The notes: generated from the sequence alone by a model not told the origin. A stretch of DNA of 64,000 nucleotides from Immersiella caudata (GCA_030512335.1 JAULSU010000006.1:3100001-3164000); one strand, 5' to 3'. Positions 13,111 to 26,527 are shown, numbered from the stretch's first letter. Numbers and translations: made by a program.

Positions 13111-16100
13111 GAGGCGAGAGACACCAAGGTGTCGGAAGAGAACCATCCAAGACAAGGCCACCCGATGCCGGCTGGCCTTGAATCACACCGCTCGAGACAG
13201 ACATGGGACAAGTCAGCAAATGGGCTGGGGCATCAACCATCTCCAAGCATGCTGATCAAAGCAGAGCGCGCAGCGCTCCACATGTGATAGAACCGTCGCA
13301 TTGGAAAAACGGGGCAGCAAGTCGCCCATTCGAGGATTGTCCGAAAGGTTGCTTGCATCGCCTGCGCTTCACCTCGGTGAGCTGACTCGACAGCCGTCGC
13401 ACTACAACCTACATCTCATTCTGCTCATTCCTCCGAATTAGGGTTACAACTTACCGTTTCCCGAAAATCACCCTTTCTGATTTTTCTTGCCGGAGAGACG
13501 AAGGATTCGTGGCCGCGGCGGTGATTCCTGGCTGAGGCCCACATCCAGACGGTGCGGCTGTCGATGCCCCTGTCAACGCCGAAGTCGACAGGATGCGCAA
13601 GCCAATGATCGACAGCGACACCCAATCGCGGTCAGCGACCTAGTTTTGCTAGCCGCACGTTATCAACATCCACACCACCCAAAAGGAACTGCCGCTGTCA
13701 GTTGCTGCGCCGTGCCAAACACCAATTTTACGTCGAAGCTAAGAGATCACAGCCCAAAGGGGCTTGGTGACATCAATCCTCCGTAGGTTGTGGGATACTT
13801 CGGCTTCGGGACCAAGACGGCCTATACGCAAGGTGGTTCCTTCGTGCGAATCCACCCTTGTTTTGGAAGAGAACCCCTTTACCATGCTGGAACCTCCAAC
13901 CCCCGAGGTCAGCCAATCATGTTAGAGGGTGTGTGAGCTCATCGGTTCTGCGCAAAATAGGACACTCCGCCTTGAGCTTCTGGTGGTCCGAGCAATCATC
14001 ACTCTATGAGGTATGTTGAGATGTTGATCTTCGTGCAAGCGTCGCCACCATTCATCGATAGTGAGGAGCGGTTGACGGTTGGCAATGTTCGAGTGGCCAG
14101 ACGATCCGATACGGGTGCGTTTGCAGCGGTATGCGAGCGGGGACGACGACCGAGATGATCTTTATCTGCGAGGGCGGCCTACTGTAGTAACATCGAAGTA
14201 TGCTAGGGGTCGATGAGGCTCCGGTCGATGATTCAGCGGGTCGTGCACGCCCGTCTCGGCGAAGAATACAGTCGACTATGGTGCGACCAGCAATCCATTG
14301 GCGGTTGGGAGACATAGGTAACTAAGTGGACCGCTGCTTATGTTGTGGGCTCAAGCGATCTTGGTGCGAGGGCCATCGCCAGATTCGAGTTAGGGGGAGT
14401 TCGGGCTCGAGTGTAGGTGTCGTGGGGGTTGTCATTGTTGTTATTGTCGTCGACCGCACTTGCGCCCCTTTCGAGTTATCCCGCTGTTCCACCTCTTGCG
14501 CGCTTCCTCCATCAACAAACAAGGTCTCTTGAAGGGCGGGAACTGGAGTCCCATAGGGTCTTTATGTGGATGGCACGCTCCTGAGTGTCTCATTTCTGGG
14601 CTGCAGGCAAGCAGGGCAGCATGGCCTCGGCCCTCTGCGGACGGACGGACGGACCTCAACGGACATGACAGGCGACGGACCCCCAAAAGGGTCGCTGCGA
14701 CTGCGCACTCTTTGCATTGTCAATCACTGCCTCCTGAGATCCCAGCCGGTCCGGCGGGTGGAAAGTCTGGTTGCAGCGTTCTCTCGCTCACTTTAGCACC
14801 CGACAGGGTTGAGCCACCTTGCCAACCGCTGCCCTTCGGGTGCCAGCCGTGTCTCTTCTACCCGACCTCAGTGGCACCCAGTTGCACCCACCCGAGACCA
14901 GCATTGACAGATGCCAGCCGGCTGCCAGATCTGCGTCAGAGCAACCGCAGTCTCAGACTCCCCACATCAAGTCACATGAGACTCAACTGTCCATGTCCGA
15001 CTTCGTCGTCGTCATGACGCGGCGGTGGCGCGGAGCCCCTCGGACATGGCATTCACCCAACGGTCCTCCGGCGCCTGCGTCCACGGGCAACAAGGAAAGA
15101 CCAAACCCGCTGATTCCCACCTTCATCAGACCATTGAAAGCTCCGGCGGCATTCCCAGTGTAACGGCCCTACCAAGGTTTGACTGCGCACGCAGTGCAAT
15201 ATAGCCGCCTCGGCATCAACGTTTCAACACCTGAAAGTAACAAGCCTCATCGGCCCGAAGCCGCATGCCAGACATGCTGCTGGTGACATCCTGCTCTCTT
15301 CAAAAACTATTACCAGTAGCTCGTCAGTGCAGAAAATGCATGTTTGCGAAGGACCCTCATGTGAGCTCTTTCGGCTAAAGACCGTAAATATCGAGGTCGT
15401 AGCATCGGGGTGCTGCTAAACAACAGCTTCGGTGCACTCAGTGGCGATTGTAACGTCCGCAGTATCGGCTCGCTCCCGCCCACAGCCCGTTTGGCGTTTG
15501 ATATCCGCAGGCTTCACTCACTGGCCTCCTATCTGGTGACATCTGCACTCTGAGTTCGGCACCGAAATGTGTTCTAGAAATCATAGGAAGAGTGGTTACC
15601 AGTGCCGCTTGAGACGGTCTACCCTGCGTCTCTAGTGCCATGTGCTGTGGTTTGTCACTCTGTGAAACCTCAACGAGCTATTGCCACCAGTATTGTCTCC
15701 CATGTCAACAGCAACTTCATGCCACGGTCAAGCTCAAGACGGTTCGGTCTCACGGGGAATTACTCGACCCTACTATTCCCCTTTCTCCATTTGACCAAAT
15801 CCATAAACGATCGAACCGGGTGCCGTTGGGGCTTACCGTCGGTGAGCGCCTCGGGATGTTTTTCAGGGTGGCAGCGGAAGAAGGGGGACCACCACGCTCG
15901 GGGGGAGAAGAAGGTTGTCGGGGGGAACTTGTCGCTACCCCGACGACGCCTTCGACTTGCTGGGCGGCTGTTTAGGATTCAGGTATCTTCCCCTCGGGCA
16001 AGCCATAAGCCTCAACCACACCACGACGCCCTCTCCGAGCTGTGCCCGGGCCTCATCCTCGGGGTCCCTTCTGCCCTCCGGCGACGTGCCTTGCAAAAAC

Positions 16101-18179
16101 GCCCATGCGCGAGATCATCGACCCCGGGTTCCAGCATTCGGGCTCTCGGTCACCGTCGCACGCACACGTGAATCTCCATGGGCCCATTGTTCTGCAGGCA
16201 ACACACATGCCTGTCAATGATGTGCTTTTTGCAATGTCCGGACGACGAATGGCACCGTGGTTGGGTCAGGCGGCGTTTGAGGAGCCCCCTACTGCTCGAT
16301 GCCAATCACATCGCTGAGATGCGTCCTTGAAGCTTTGCCCAGCCACAGATCATATCGAACCTGTCCGCAGCCATCTAACGATATGTCGCCGTCGGTCTAG
16401 GGCCTTTTCATGTGCAAGAAAAGGGCCGGTAGCAATTGATTATATTCCAAGGAGAAATAAACAACGGGACGTAACATCGGAGCATCGGCCCCAACCAAGT
16501 TGCGATGCCACACCCGCCGACCCCCGATCGACCACCACAAGTAACCGAGAAAAAAAATAGGGTAACGCACCTCATCAAGCTCCAAACTCTACAACGCCGC
16601 CATCCAATATCAATCCCAGACATACAAGCCAAGCTTCTGACATCTGAAGACAACCATGTAGGCAAAGCGGCATGGACCACACCGGCCTCAAAATAGTTAC
16701 TCTGGTGTTCACTGCAATCAACGGGCTCCCCAGTACCAAGACCGAGATAGCTGGTTGTTGAAACCGAACAAACCCGGCGGCACTGCGCTTCGGTCAGGAA
16801 ACTCTCCCTTCGGACAAAGAAAAACCAAGGAACCCGAACATGGGAAAGAAACTCACTCCCCTTGCCTGCATCTCCCCCTCCCTGCTTGCCTCCTGAAAAT
16901 CCCGAGTTGTCGATGTCCGTCCATGTCGTCGTCCGGATCGGACTCAGATCGCGTCTCTCTGTACCGACAATGCTACTAGCTAGCCCTGTAAGTAGCCACC
17001 ACAGTGAGAGCTCCAGCCAGTAAAACCACACAAAGCGGTGCGGTGCGGTTCGGGACGCCTGCGTAGTGGTGTGGTTCCAAGGCGCGAGCACGCTGTAGCC
17101 CGCCAGTAGCTCCAGCAAGCCGGACCAGTCAGCATCGGAGCAGTGGGGAAGACAAGGTAGTGACTGCTCAGGGCGGCATATTCTGAAACGAGGACTGCCA
17201 GACGGGAGGCGCTCGAGTACCAGTCTATCTGTCTACGTTAGCGTTCTTGCAGGGAGAATAGGGGATTGACAAACAATTGCGATGGCGGGGTTCCGACGGA
17301 CTAGCCCGGAGTCCACCAGGACCGACGCATTTCTTCGGAACCGAAGCTTGCTTGCTGGTAACCGAATTCGCCGAGCCGGGTATGCAAAAGGTTGATTGGT
17401 CCCTAGAAAGGGCAGCGGCCCATCGTTTGCATATGGATGGCTTGCTGGGTGGCCGTCCCTACCCTATTTTCTCGTGGGTTTGGGGCGCGCTGTGGCGGTC
17501 CGAAAAGACCTGACTTCTGTGCCGTGCCACGCTCTGTTGGGCAAGTATTTTCTTGAATATCGACAACGTGGACTCGACTGGGAAGCGCGCAGCAGACAGG
17601 AGGTGGAATGCGGCATCAAGAAAAAGGCATACGTCAGCTCCTGCATCCCCCTCCTCTCTTGCCGGTTCCCTTTTTTCATTCCTCTCTTCCAACTCGTCCC
17701 CGAGGGTATGTGAGTATGTGCCCTTCCTGCGCCCCGTCGTGCAGCGTGCGGTTCCTATACGTCGAGTCTCCCGAGCTCGCATCACCTCTGGCTTTTCTCC
17801 CTTCTCGCTCTCTGCTACGCCCGAGATAGCATCACGCACATTACGTGTTTTGCTTCCTCGTCTTCTCCTTCGCCTGCCCATCCGCGTCCTGCAAGCACCC
17901 CAGAGTGCGACAGGAATGCCCGCCATGTTGAGGGGACGCCGGAGGAATGTGGGGCGCCTAGCGGACGTCTGCATCGGTGACGGGTGCGTATATTGCATTT
18001 GATCTCGCCGCTCCCCCCCTCCCATATGTTGCGTCTCCCCCTTCTCCAACAACGGGGAAGATCTGCCGCATGCCCCAGTTCCCAGTTTTCCGCCTGGCGC
18101 TTGGACAACCGGAGCTCGGTATCGACCACCAGCCGGCCGGGCGGGAAAGGGTTGGGTGTGGGGACCGACGAGGGGACGA

Positions 18180-18265
18180 GATATATGGGACCGCCCGGAA
18201 CGTTCCTCTTATATATCGGACAGCCTCTTGTTCGTCCGACCCTCCCCCCTCTCTCCCACCATTTC
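18180..18265 (+). promoter_or_regulatory. Possible promoter-like stretch in the gene-free block
   Basis: Two TATATA-like sequences (about 18180 and 18211) flank GGAACGTTCC, which looks like a single inverted heat-shock-element unit. A long C/T tract follows at about 18240-18265. This order is typical of fungal core promoters. The first ATG downstream on the plus strand (18327) opens only a 24-codon frame, so any transcript may be non-coding. Weak inference from composition alone. Confidence 0.25.
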
Positions 18266-18633
18266 ACCCTGATAGTATAAGAATCCCCAGGCGACGTTCA
18301 GCCACCCTGACTGTCCAGTCCTCAGGATGCCTCCTTGTCTCACCAGCCACGACAGCGATGCTTCGAAGGACGGATATCACCCCATGGTAGACCCGTGGTA
18401 GTGCACTCGGGAAGAGTGTTGATTGGTCAGGACCCAGCCTATCACGACAGCCCCAGCCTTACAAAAAGAGGACAACACCAAACCGCCACTTGGACAGGCC
18501 AATGATGCCTCAGAGGGATTGACACATGGTCGTAGACATTGTCAGAGCAAAGAGGCAGGAACTCGGAGGACGGATCGGACCTTGACATGCGCCCGGCAAG
18601 AGGACGATGACTTGCCCCGGGTCGTCAGCGTCA

Positions 18634-18660
18634 TGACACCTCCAGTAAAAGGAGGTGTCA
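18634..18660. repeat. Perfect 10-bp inverted repeat with 7-base loop
   Basis: TGACACCTCC at 18634-18643 and GGAGGTGTCA at 18651-18660 are exact reverse complements around AGTAAAA. It could form a hairpin in RNA or serve as a symmetrical binding site. There is no T-run to suggest a terminator, and no coding gene is nearby to explain it. Confidence 0.6.
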
Positions 18661-21256
18661 GCAGCACGTGACTCGGCTTATGGTCGGGTCGGTCGTGCAG
18701 CGGCACTTGATGAAGGCTCGGGTGTGTGGGGATGAAAATGGAATATTGGAGAAAGAGGGGGAAGCAATCTCGACCCACCTTGAAATGGACGCTGGACGAA
18801 ACCGCGGCTCGACGGCGACGACGATGGCGAAAGGGATTATGGGAAATAGGACAGAGAGCTGGTAACCCTGGGAATGGGGTCGTCCAGGCAAGAGGAATGG
18901 GGGAAACGAGCTCGGGAAGGGGATGAGTTTTGTCTCCCGCGGTAGTTGGAATACCAAACTGGCACTCGTCTTCCTTTCTGTCGTTGGCGAGCACGACTGA
19001 CACTTGTCCACGCCACCTTCAAACTTTGAAAAGGGTTTGTTTGCTGTGGCTCGCCATCCTCATGTCGTCGGATCAAGGTCGAAGACTAAGGCAGTGTCGC
19101 CATTGAGTCTAACACACCGAAGGAGCATCAATCTCTCTTGATGAGATCCACACGACGTGAATTAGCGGTGGGCCCGTTGCGGAGCAGTCGTCCGCACCGC
19201 GACCTTGCATTATCGTCCACTGGCGACATCGTCCCCGACTCCACACACGCCATCTCAGGCAAATCGAGCCGATCCGGTCACCCCCTCCAAACGAAGCCAA
19301 GCTTCTGCCGGCAAGCAGGAAAACGAGCTTGATTGTCTTGTTCCCGACCACACACTTCCCGATGGACAGCGCATCTTCATCTCCTCACCGACGAACACTA
19401 ACGCCGGCCGTCCCACCGACGTACGAAAACTCTTGCGCCGACCCGCACACGCCGGCGATCCCTCCGAATCGAGAACATGATAAGGATGTGGGGGTTTTGC
19501 CAAAACAAACAGAGGGGCTAGGACTGGAAAGCGCTTGGCACCGAAATTTACAGGGGAGGTGTGAGGCGATAACACCAGGGATCGCTAAAGGGGCGTGAGG
19601 GTCCAGAAGTATCTCGACTTTCTCCGTTCTTACCACCAAAACGTTCCAGCCCTCGACAGAAGCAGACGTTGGAGTCGAGAAAAATGCGATGCAGCGCACG
19701 GTCCGCTGTGAGGATGCTGCAATTTGAAGGACAGAAGGGGCGTGGAGGAAGGGCGAAACGGAGTGAAACGGAGACCTTCAGGCCCTGTTTGGACCGTGTG
19801 CGAGGGAGCTGTTGGGCGGTCAAGACCCTTTGCGGTGGCTCAGCTGCAGCCTCACCGTCAACACGAGGTGATATTGACCGACTAGCGGCCGGCCCACCTT
19901 CTAGCGCTTGCCGAAGACCGAGAGAACGGTTTGGGTGGGAACCTAGCGCCTGCGCGCGCTGCGGGGGTACTGGAAACGGCGGCACGAAATGGCGGTTGAG
20001 GCCTGGTCGTGCCCTGAAACCGAGCAACAGGCACCAACGATGCAACATCGTCGACACCATGGAAGCCCAGAACCATGACGGTGTCTATTGTCTGCCAGGG
20101 CTGCGGCAGGAACTTTCCCTCCCATGGCTTCGTGCGGCTCTGCGTCGGTAGTAGCGATAGATTAAAACAATGGAGCGTGAACTCACCGATCAGACCTCCG
20201 CCTAACCATGGATGCGAGCCGCGCGATTGAAACATTGGCGGAGCGTCAATAGCCCGCCTTACGGTGCCCACCCGCAGTCCTGCTCGGCCTGGTTTCCCAA
20301 TTGAAGCTCCTGCGAGAGAATTGACGCTTCTCACCTGTGCGCGCGCGCGTGTGTCTGGGTTGTGAATCTGGGAAATTGCGAGGCGCAGCTAGGTCACAGC
20401 AGGGGCCGTTTCCGAACCCGACGACAAGAGGCAGGGGAAAAGGAGTTTAGCCCAAATCGAGAAATGACGCAACCCACTGGCCAGGGAGCCGCCAACCTCA
20501 TAGATATAGCTTCCCAAATGGAAACACGGTCATTTCCTCCTCGTCAGCGGCCTGTAGACAACCCGTATTTCCAGGAAATGGTGTCGACCAAGATGAGCGA
20601 GCCTTGCGTACGCGGTGAGAACGCAACATCCCTTTGGAGGGGTCGTTGGGACCAAAACAGCATACTAGCCGGCCCGCGAGAGGTGCCAGCGAACCTCGAA
20701 GGCAAGCCAGCATGCATGCAAGTCTCAGCTGCTCAACCTTGATGGCCCGCGCGGCCCTTGCTTCTCAGGAACCCTGGCTTGGCTGGTCTTGGCTGGCACG
20801 ATTTGGCAGGCGTGCCCCGCTAATTGAATGTTCGGGTTTGCCAAGTAAGCGTGGGCTTCTCTGTCAGCATTCTGTGGGGAAGCCCCACTGGCTCCATCCG
20901 CTGATGTCAGCGGTTGTTCCGACCTGGCAAATCACGAGAACAGGATCACAGGCTTGACAGGTCAGCTTCACTATCGCTAGCTATCAAGACCGCCTCTGTA
21001 TGTTTTTTTTGTTGCCCTTCACCACCGCCACTGAGAGGGATGCACGAAGGAGCCACATCCCGAGACGAACAGCACGGATATAGCTAATCACCCATTTTAC
21101 CTGTTGCACTACGCCGCACAGAGAGGAAGAGCGCAAGAGCCGCGCTTGCCTCCTCCCACCCCGAGGCTCCAAGTCCCGCATCTCGACAAATCACGCCACA
21201 GGTTTTCTGGCTGACCCCCTGATCGGTCGGCTGGCGGTTACCTTACCTTAGTCACC

Positions 21257-22610
21257 ATGAGAGCCATCATCGCCGTTCCGGCCATCGCCCTGCTGGTCTA
21301 CCGCGCATATTCCAAGAAGTCGCTCACGCCGGGCGGCATATTTGCCGCCTTTCTCACCGCTGTCGCCCATGCCGTGCACCCGTGGAACCTGCCCTTCGTC
21401 CTGCTGGTCGTCTTCTTCCTCGCAGGCACCCGCGCAACTCATGTCAGTAATGCCCCACTCCTCGTAACCCCCCCCCCCGTCCCCAACCGGCCAACCCCCT
21501 CCCAGTGCGGCTCAGCGCATGAGCCAACCTCCCCTGCCCCTGAACCCCATTGTTTCCCTCCCCTTCCAGGGCAGGCGACATCACCCCCTAACCCTCCCCC
21601 TATCGTCAGACACCATACTAACCCCCCTCCAGGTTAAAGAAAACATCAAGGCCACCCTAACCCTCGCCTCCAAAGGAACCTCTGGCGGCGAAGGCCCCCG
21701 AACCCACGTTCAGGTCTTTGCAAACTCCCTCACCGCCTCCATCTTCTCCCTTCTGCACGCCTACCAGCTGCACAAGCGCAAGCAAGCTCTCTTCGCCGCC
21801 GCTGAGGCCGGCAACACCGCTGCCGCGGGGCTGGGAAGCCTCTGCTTCTCGTGGGGCGGGGATTTGCTTGTCATTGGCATCATTGCCAACTATGCTTGTG
21901 TCGCGGCGGACACGTTCAGCTCTGAGTTGGGCATCTTGTCAAAGGGTGAGCCGCGGCTGATTACGAGTTGGACGCTGAGGAAAGTGCCGAGGGGGACGAA
22001 TGGGGGAGTTTCCTTGGTGGGACTTGGGGCGGGCTTGCTGGGGAGTATGATTGTGGTGACGGCGGCGGTGTTGACGTTGCCGTTGTGTTCAGAGATGACG
22101 GAGGGGCGGTTTGGAGGGGGAGATGAATGGAGCCTGGAGCAGAGGAGGTGGTTGATTGGGGGGTTGACGCTTTGGGGTTTGCTCGGGAGCATCATGGATA
22201 GCATCCTGGGGGGGTTGTTTCAGAGCACGGTGAAGGATGTGAGAACGGGCAAGGTCGTTGAGGGTGAGGGAGGTGTAAGAGTTTTGGTGTCTTCAGCTGA
22301 TGGTGGCATTGTGCCGGTGGCAACCGAGTTGAAGGCGGCGTTGCTGAGTGGGGAGGGGAAGGATGCCGTGGAAAAGCAGGGCGTTGCGGCGCCGGAGGAG
22401 GGGCCGAGCAAGAATAGGTATGATGCGAAGAATAAGCATCGTAGGGCGAGCTTCGGCGACGAGAAGCCGTCGAGAGTGGTGGAGAACGGATGGGACCTCT
22501 TGGACAACAACGACGTCAATTTCTTGATGGCGTTTGGAATGAGCGTCGGGGCTATGTCGGTTGCGTCTTGGTACTGGGGCGTACCGCTGAGCAGCATCTG
22601 CAATCTCTGA
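21257..22610 (+). CDS. TMEM19 / DUF92 family integral membrane protein
   Basis: Two exons, 21257-21442 and 21633-22610, encode 387 aa. The 190-base intron (GTCAGT...CAG) is unusually C-rich and joins in phase 0 inside the family signature: the first exon ends GTRATH and the second begins VKENIKATLTLAS. The early SKGTSGGEGPRTHVQ stretch, the middle segment with ADTFSSELG, and the later DSILGGLFQSTV are typical of the DUF92 family, which includes animal TMEM19 and plant phytyl-phosphate kinase relatives. Several hydrophobic segments are visible (about 1-20, 40-60, 110-140, 175-205, 225-245 and the C-terminus), so it is a multi-pass membrane protein. The loop at about residues 260-340 is charged and variable. 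I do not infer an enzymatic activity for the fungal protein. The start is the only in-frame ATG preceding the first hydrophobic segment. Confidence 0.9.
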
Positions 22611-25600
22611 GGACGGTAGGTGTCTGCATTTTTCGGGTGTTGGACTCGTTGCTTTAGCTAGCCGTAAGAAGGTGCAGTATTTGGATTGCTTTGGGATTAG
22701 GATGGCTTGCTCGGCGAGTATGAAGGATACCCCGCATGTTAGAGTTGTAGCTGGAATGAATAAATATAGGATCATCATTGTGCGCTCCAGTTCGACAAGA
22801 GAAATCTTGATTCAACGCGCTGTGTTGTTGCCAACCCATGATTGCTGAGGGAAGTTCACATTTTGAGCCCCTGAAACGCCATTTCTCCTCTAATTCTACT
22901 GGCCCAGCAATGCCATCGCATGCCCCGCGGCTACTCGGTCTTGCTTTCCATACTACTACGATGCGTTGTCGTAAATCTGAAGTCGTCATAACGTCACTTC
23001 CATGTCCTAAAGCCTTCCTGTTGCTTCAATCCGGCCAGGAGAAAATCAGACTCATCAAGACCGACTCAACTCTAAGCGCTCCCGGAGATACAATCGACTA
23101 AACCACCACCTAACATCTCATATATCGTTCGCATCATGAGATGTGCCACATGTGGTTACCTCGTATTGACTAGTTCTTGTCACTGGCTCCAGTCTCGCCA
23201 CCGCCTCAGCGATTGGGACTTGTATGTTCTCCCATGTTAACACTTCAGTCCAACTCGCCAAAGCCATCGATACGAGGAGGTCCCCATCTGGCCAGTATGC
23301 GTGCTGCTTTGAAGCAGCTCACATGGCCAGCATCATCAGTCATTGGCCAAAAGGGTTGCAAAAAGAACGTGTGGGTCTCACGCGGCCGAAACTGAACTCA
23401 GCAATACCTCTGGATAACCGTGGTGAATCCAGTCCCTTCAGTAGCATGGAAATCTTCCAAAGAGAACACTAACACCCCCAGTTCGCCGTATCCCCCCAAC
23501 GGAGCCAACGCAACTCATCGTGACATCGTCAGGCCCGTTCGAGCCATTGTCACGGGCAATATCGCGACCCCCGCTCTCCGTTTCCCAGACCACCTAACGC
23601 AGTCTAGCCACCGTTCATCCTCCAGGCAAGAACCCTCATACCGACCAAAGTATCTCACGCCCAGGCATACATGTCCCGAAGAAAATTACCGCGGCGATAG
23701 ACGTCTGTGAGTGCCTGCCCACCACCATTTGTCACAACCGCCTCGGTAGTACGCACACGCAGTGTGAGATAAACAGTTTAGATCGTCACAACCTCTGAGA
23801 GTTGATAGGCACCGGCAGTACGTTCGTGCTGCGTGGGGGCTTGCCCGAAGCGAATGGAAGATTAGGATATGCAGAGACATGTCTCTCGGGAGGTTGTGCC
23901 CGGGGGCAGACCGGTCGCTTCTCTCTTGCATAACTTTATATTGATAAAGAAATTGAACCTTGATAGAGGTGCCCAAACCTCAGAACCGGCAACCGAGATA
24001 TCAAGATACACGCCCCCTGAGCCGAACCCGGGTGAAGTGGTGCATCGTCGATCATGACGAATGTCACCTCCGAAGACGCAATACAACCCGACTTATTACT
24101 ATCTGTTAACCCAACACCATGGCAACATCAAACATACCGGTCCCACGAGAATGGACATGGAAATAGCCACGGGTCTCCCCTCTAATCGGGATGTTCCCTG
24201 CGATTTCTCTTGGGTTCTCATTCAAGCGGGTTAGCGAGCCCGCGGGTCACTGACGAGAACCGGCCGATGAAGCGCGCCACTAAAGATGCTTCCCGCGATA
24301 GTACCTGCGCAAAATACCGCCTCGGTAGATTTTGGACTTGCTGGATGGGCGTTGTCTTACAGTGAGAAACCCCCCTGCTGTGCTCTATATGTATGAGTGC
24401 AATCGAAAAGCATCAATGAACTGGGGTGGTAAGTGGGATCCGAGATAACGGGATAACGGGACTCAGCTACAATCACCCTTTTACTGGGTTGCAATGAGGG
24501 ACATTGAGGTTTGATGGACCATTTCTCCCCCCGGCACCATGGGGTCAACAAGCCCAAGCGATAGAGCCGTGTATCTATGCCGGGTTAAGCCGTATGGACT
24601 CTCAGTCGCTGCGCCAACAGCATCCTTCGATGACAACCCCATGATCGGCCCCTTTCCCCACATTTGTGTGTCCAGACGGAAATCAACATTGCCTATCAGG
24701 GGCATTAGCAACCAGTATCCCACTGCAAATTCTCAGAACAGACGGAGTCTAACGTCCTCAATGGAATCACCAACTTATTTTAAGTAGCTCGAGTACGTGC
24801 GTGCAAGTGCGAGGTCGCTTGGATGAGGAATAGTCCTAGTCGTAGAGCCTGCTCGAGTCGTGATGGTGTCTATTAGGCTCCTGTCTGTGTGATATTTGAG
24901 AGTAAGTGAGCCCAAAAAGGACTGCTGGTTATGTCCCCTAGATATTCGACGGGAATACAGCATGAATTATGGGGTTTGCGACATCGAGAACAGTTCCACC
25001 AACATGTTGAGAATCTCCGCACCTTATATTGATTTAGACTTGTATCCTCGTATCTGGTGTGGTTGACAGAAACCCCCGTTTGAATCGGTATTGTGCCAAA
25101 GCTGTAGAAATAGGCTAGCCCTAGACCGAACGCCCGCCGAGGTGTGTTGACAAGCTGGTGGACCTGGTGAGACCACCTGCGAGATGTTGATCGGAATAGA
25201 TCATTCGCGTGGTGATTCCTAGGATTGATGAGAGCCAGTTAGCATCAGAGCTCTCTTTGAGAACAACGAGATGATAGCGCAGGGCCCGTACGCGTAGGTC
25301 ACCATTCGACTGGGAGATGCAAGGCCGCAGCCAGCAAGGTACCTTCGAAGCGACGCCCACAAGCGATCGCACATGGTAGCCCGCGTAACGAGAGAAGAAA
25401 AGAACATATATTTGCTGGGTGTTGAACTCGTGTCTTTGAAGGTGCTGTTATGGGTGTTTTGGTTGGTGCCCTTTTGTTTTATTTGTGCTACGGTGGTTAG
25501 GTCGCAGTGAGGGTTGCATCATGGTAGTCGCAACGCAGAGGTCCATCTGGACGAGGGCGCAATAGACTTGCAGGGTGCAAGGAGACTTGTTGCCATTTAG

Positions 25601-26527
25601 CGGAGCAAGCAAGGCAGATAAGGTAGAATTCCATGCGTGTGTAGAGGGTCGAAATGGTGGGAAGGAGCAAGGGAAGGAGCAAGGGAAGGAGCCAGGTCAG
25701 GGCGTCGGCCTCAACAATGATATAAATCCAGGAGCATTCGGGCTTCCATTTTCGAGGTTATGTCACCGAAGGACGTTCAATATAAGTCGCTTGGCCACAC
25801 GAGGACTCCTGAACTAACGTGGGCAGTTCATCGCATTTGCCTAGACCGATTTGGTGGTGGTAGCTTGGAGCGAAAGCGAGCTGGAGCAGAGATGAAGCTC
25901 GGTGGAGGAGTGAGATAAAAATTAAAATATAAAAAAGGGGCAAAAAAACATACAACACCAGGGATTCGCTGGTCGTCACCGACCCAACTACTAGTCTGGC
26001 CCTCACTGGCTTATCTATGGGAGAGCGGACGGGATCCCGAGTTCTCCAGTGGGTATGGTCGTATGTGGTAACTCACGACTTTGGGGTTGGCTATGAAGGT
26101 TTTCCAGTAATGAGGATAGTTAGAGCGAGGATTGCAAATTCGGCGAAAGAGCAAGAGAGCTTGGGCAACTTAGGGCTATCGGCTGCGAACAGACCCCTAG
26201 GCACTGTGGAGCAACGGTCTAGAAATAGGATTGGGTTGGTATCAAGGTTGGGAATCGACGTTGCCGCCACGGTTTCTGAGCCGCAGCGTCAATGAGCTAT
26301 CACCAAATGTAATCGGTGTGGCAATTTAAATTATCCACACGTCCAAAAGAACAAAAGTGTCTTTTCGAGTCCAAGCTCGTCCACTGGATATCAATTCCTT
26401 TCCATGCGACAAGACCGCCACCACTCTGTAATGTCACTGTATCAAGGACCATCCGAAGCCAAACCCAAGCCCCGACTAAAGATGCCCAACTTCATCTAGC
26501 ATACAGTACCGATACAGCCAACCCCCC
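22611..26527. other. 3.9 kb intergenic region with no supported gene
   Basis: It lies between the 3' ends of the DUF92 gene and prp1. Reading frames are all under about 165 codons and resemble nothing I recognise. A 12-base unit repeated three times (GAAGGAGCAAGG, last copy altered) sits at 25661-25696, and a short ATAACGGG duplication lies near 24440. I see no transposon ends or target-site duplications. A decayed element cannot be excluded. Confidence 0.55.
25661..25696. repeat. Three tandem copies of a 12-base unit
   Basis: Units of GAAGGAGCAAGG occur three times in a row, the third with CC in place of CA. It lies in a gene-free region and probably reflects replication slippage. Confidence 0.75.

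Larger units (their letters stand above)
5656..21256. other. 15.6 kb gene-free block between divergent genes
   Basis: No protein-coding gene can be supported in this stretch. All open frames are short (under about 240 codons), of low-complexity or random composition, and overlap each other on both strands. I tried joining neighbouring frames through GT...AG pairs and found no recognisable domain. Small structures present include a 7-bp inverted repeat at 6101-6119, an A-run near 6470, a tRNA-like relic near 13040-13110, a 10-bp perfect hairpin at 18634-18660, and a TATA plus pyrimidine stretch near 18180-18265. The block lies between the start codons of the zinc-finger regulator (leftward) and the DUF92 gene (rightward). 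It may hold long regulatory DNA, long untranslated leaders or non-coding transcripts. Confidence 0.6.

Noticed and set aside
16408..17118. 236-codon minus-strand open frame in the gene-free block
   Set aside because: Composition is Trp/Cys/Arg-scattered with no family resemblance, and overlapping plus-strand frames are equally open.
17459..18052. 197-codon minus-strand and 149-codon plus-strand overlapping frames
   Set aside because: Mutual overlap, Arg-rich low-complexity sequence, no recognised motif.
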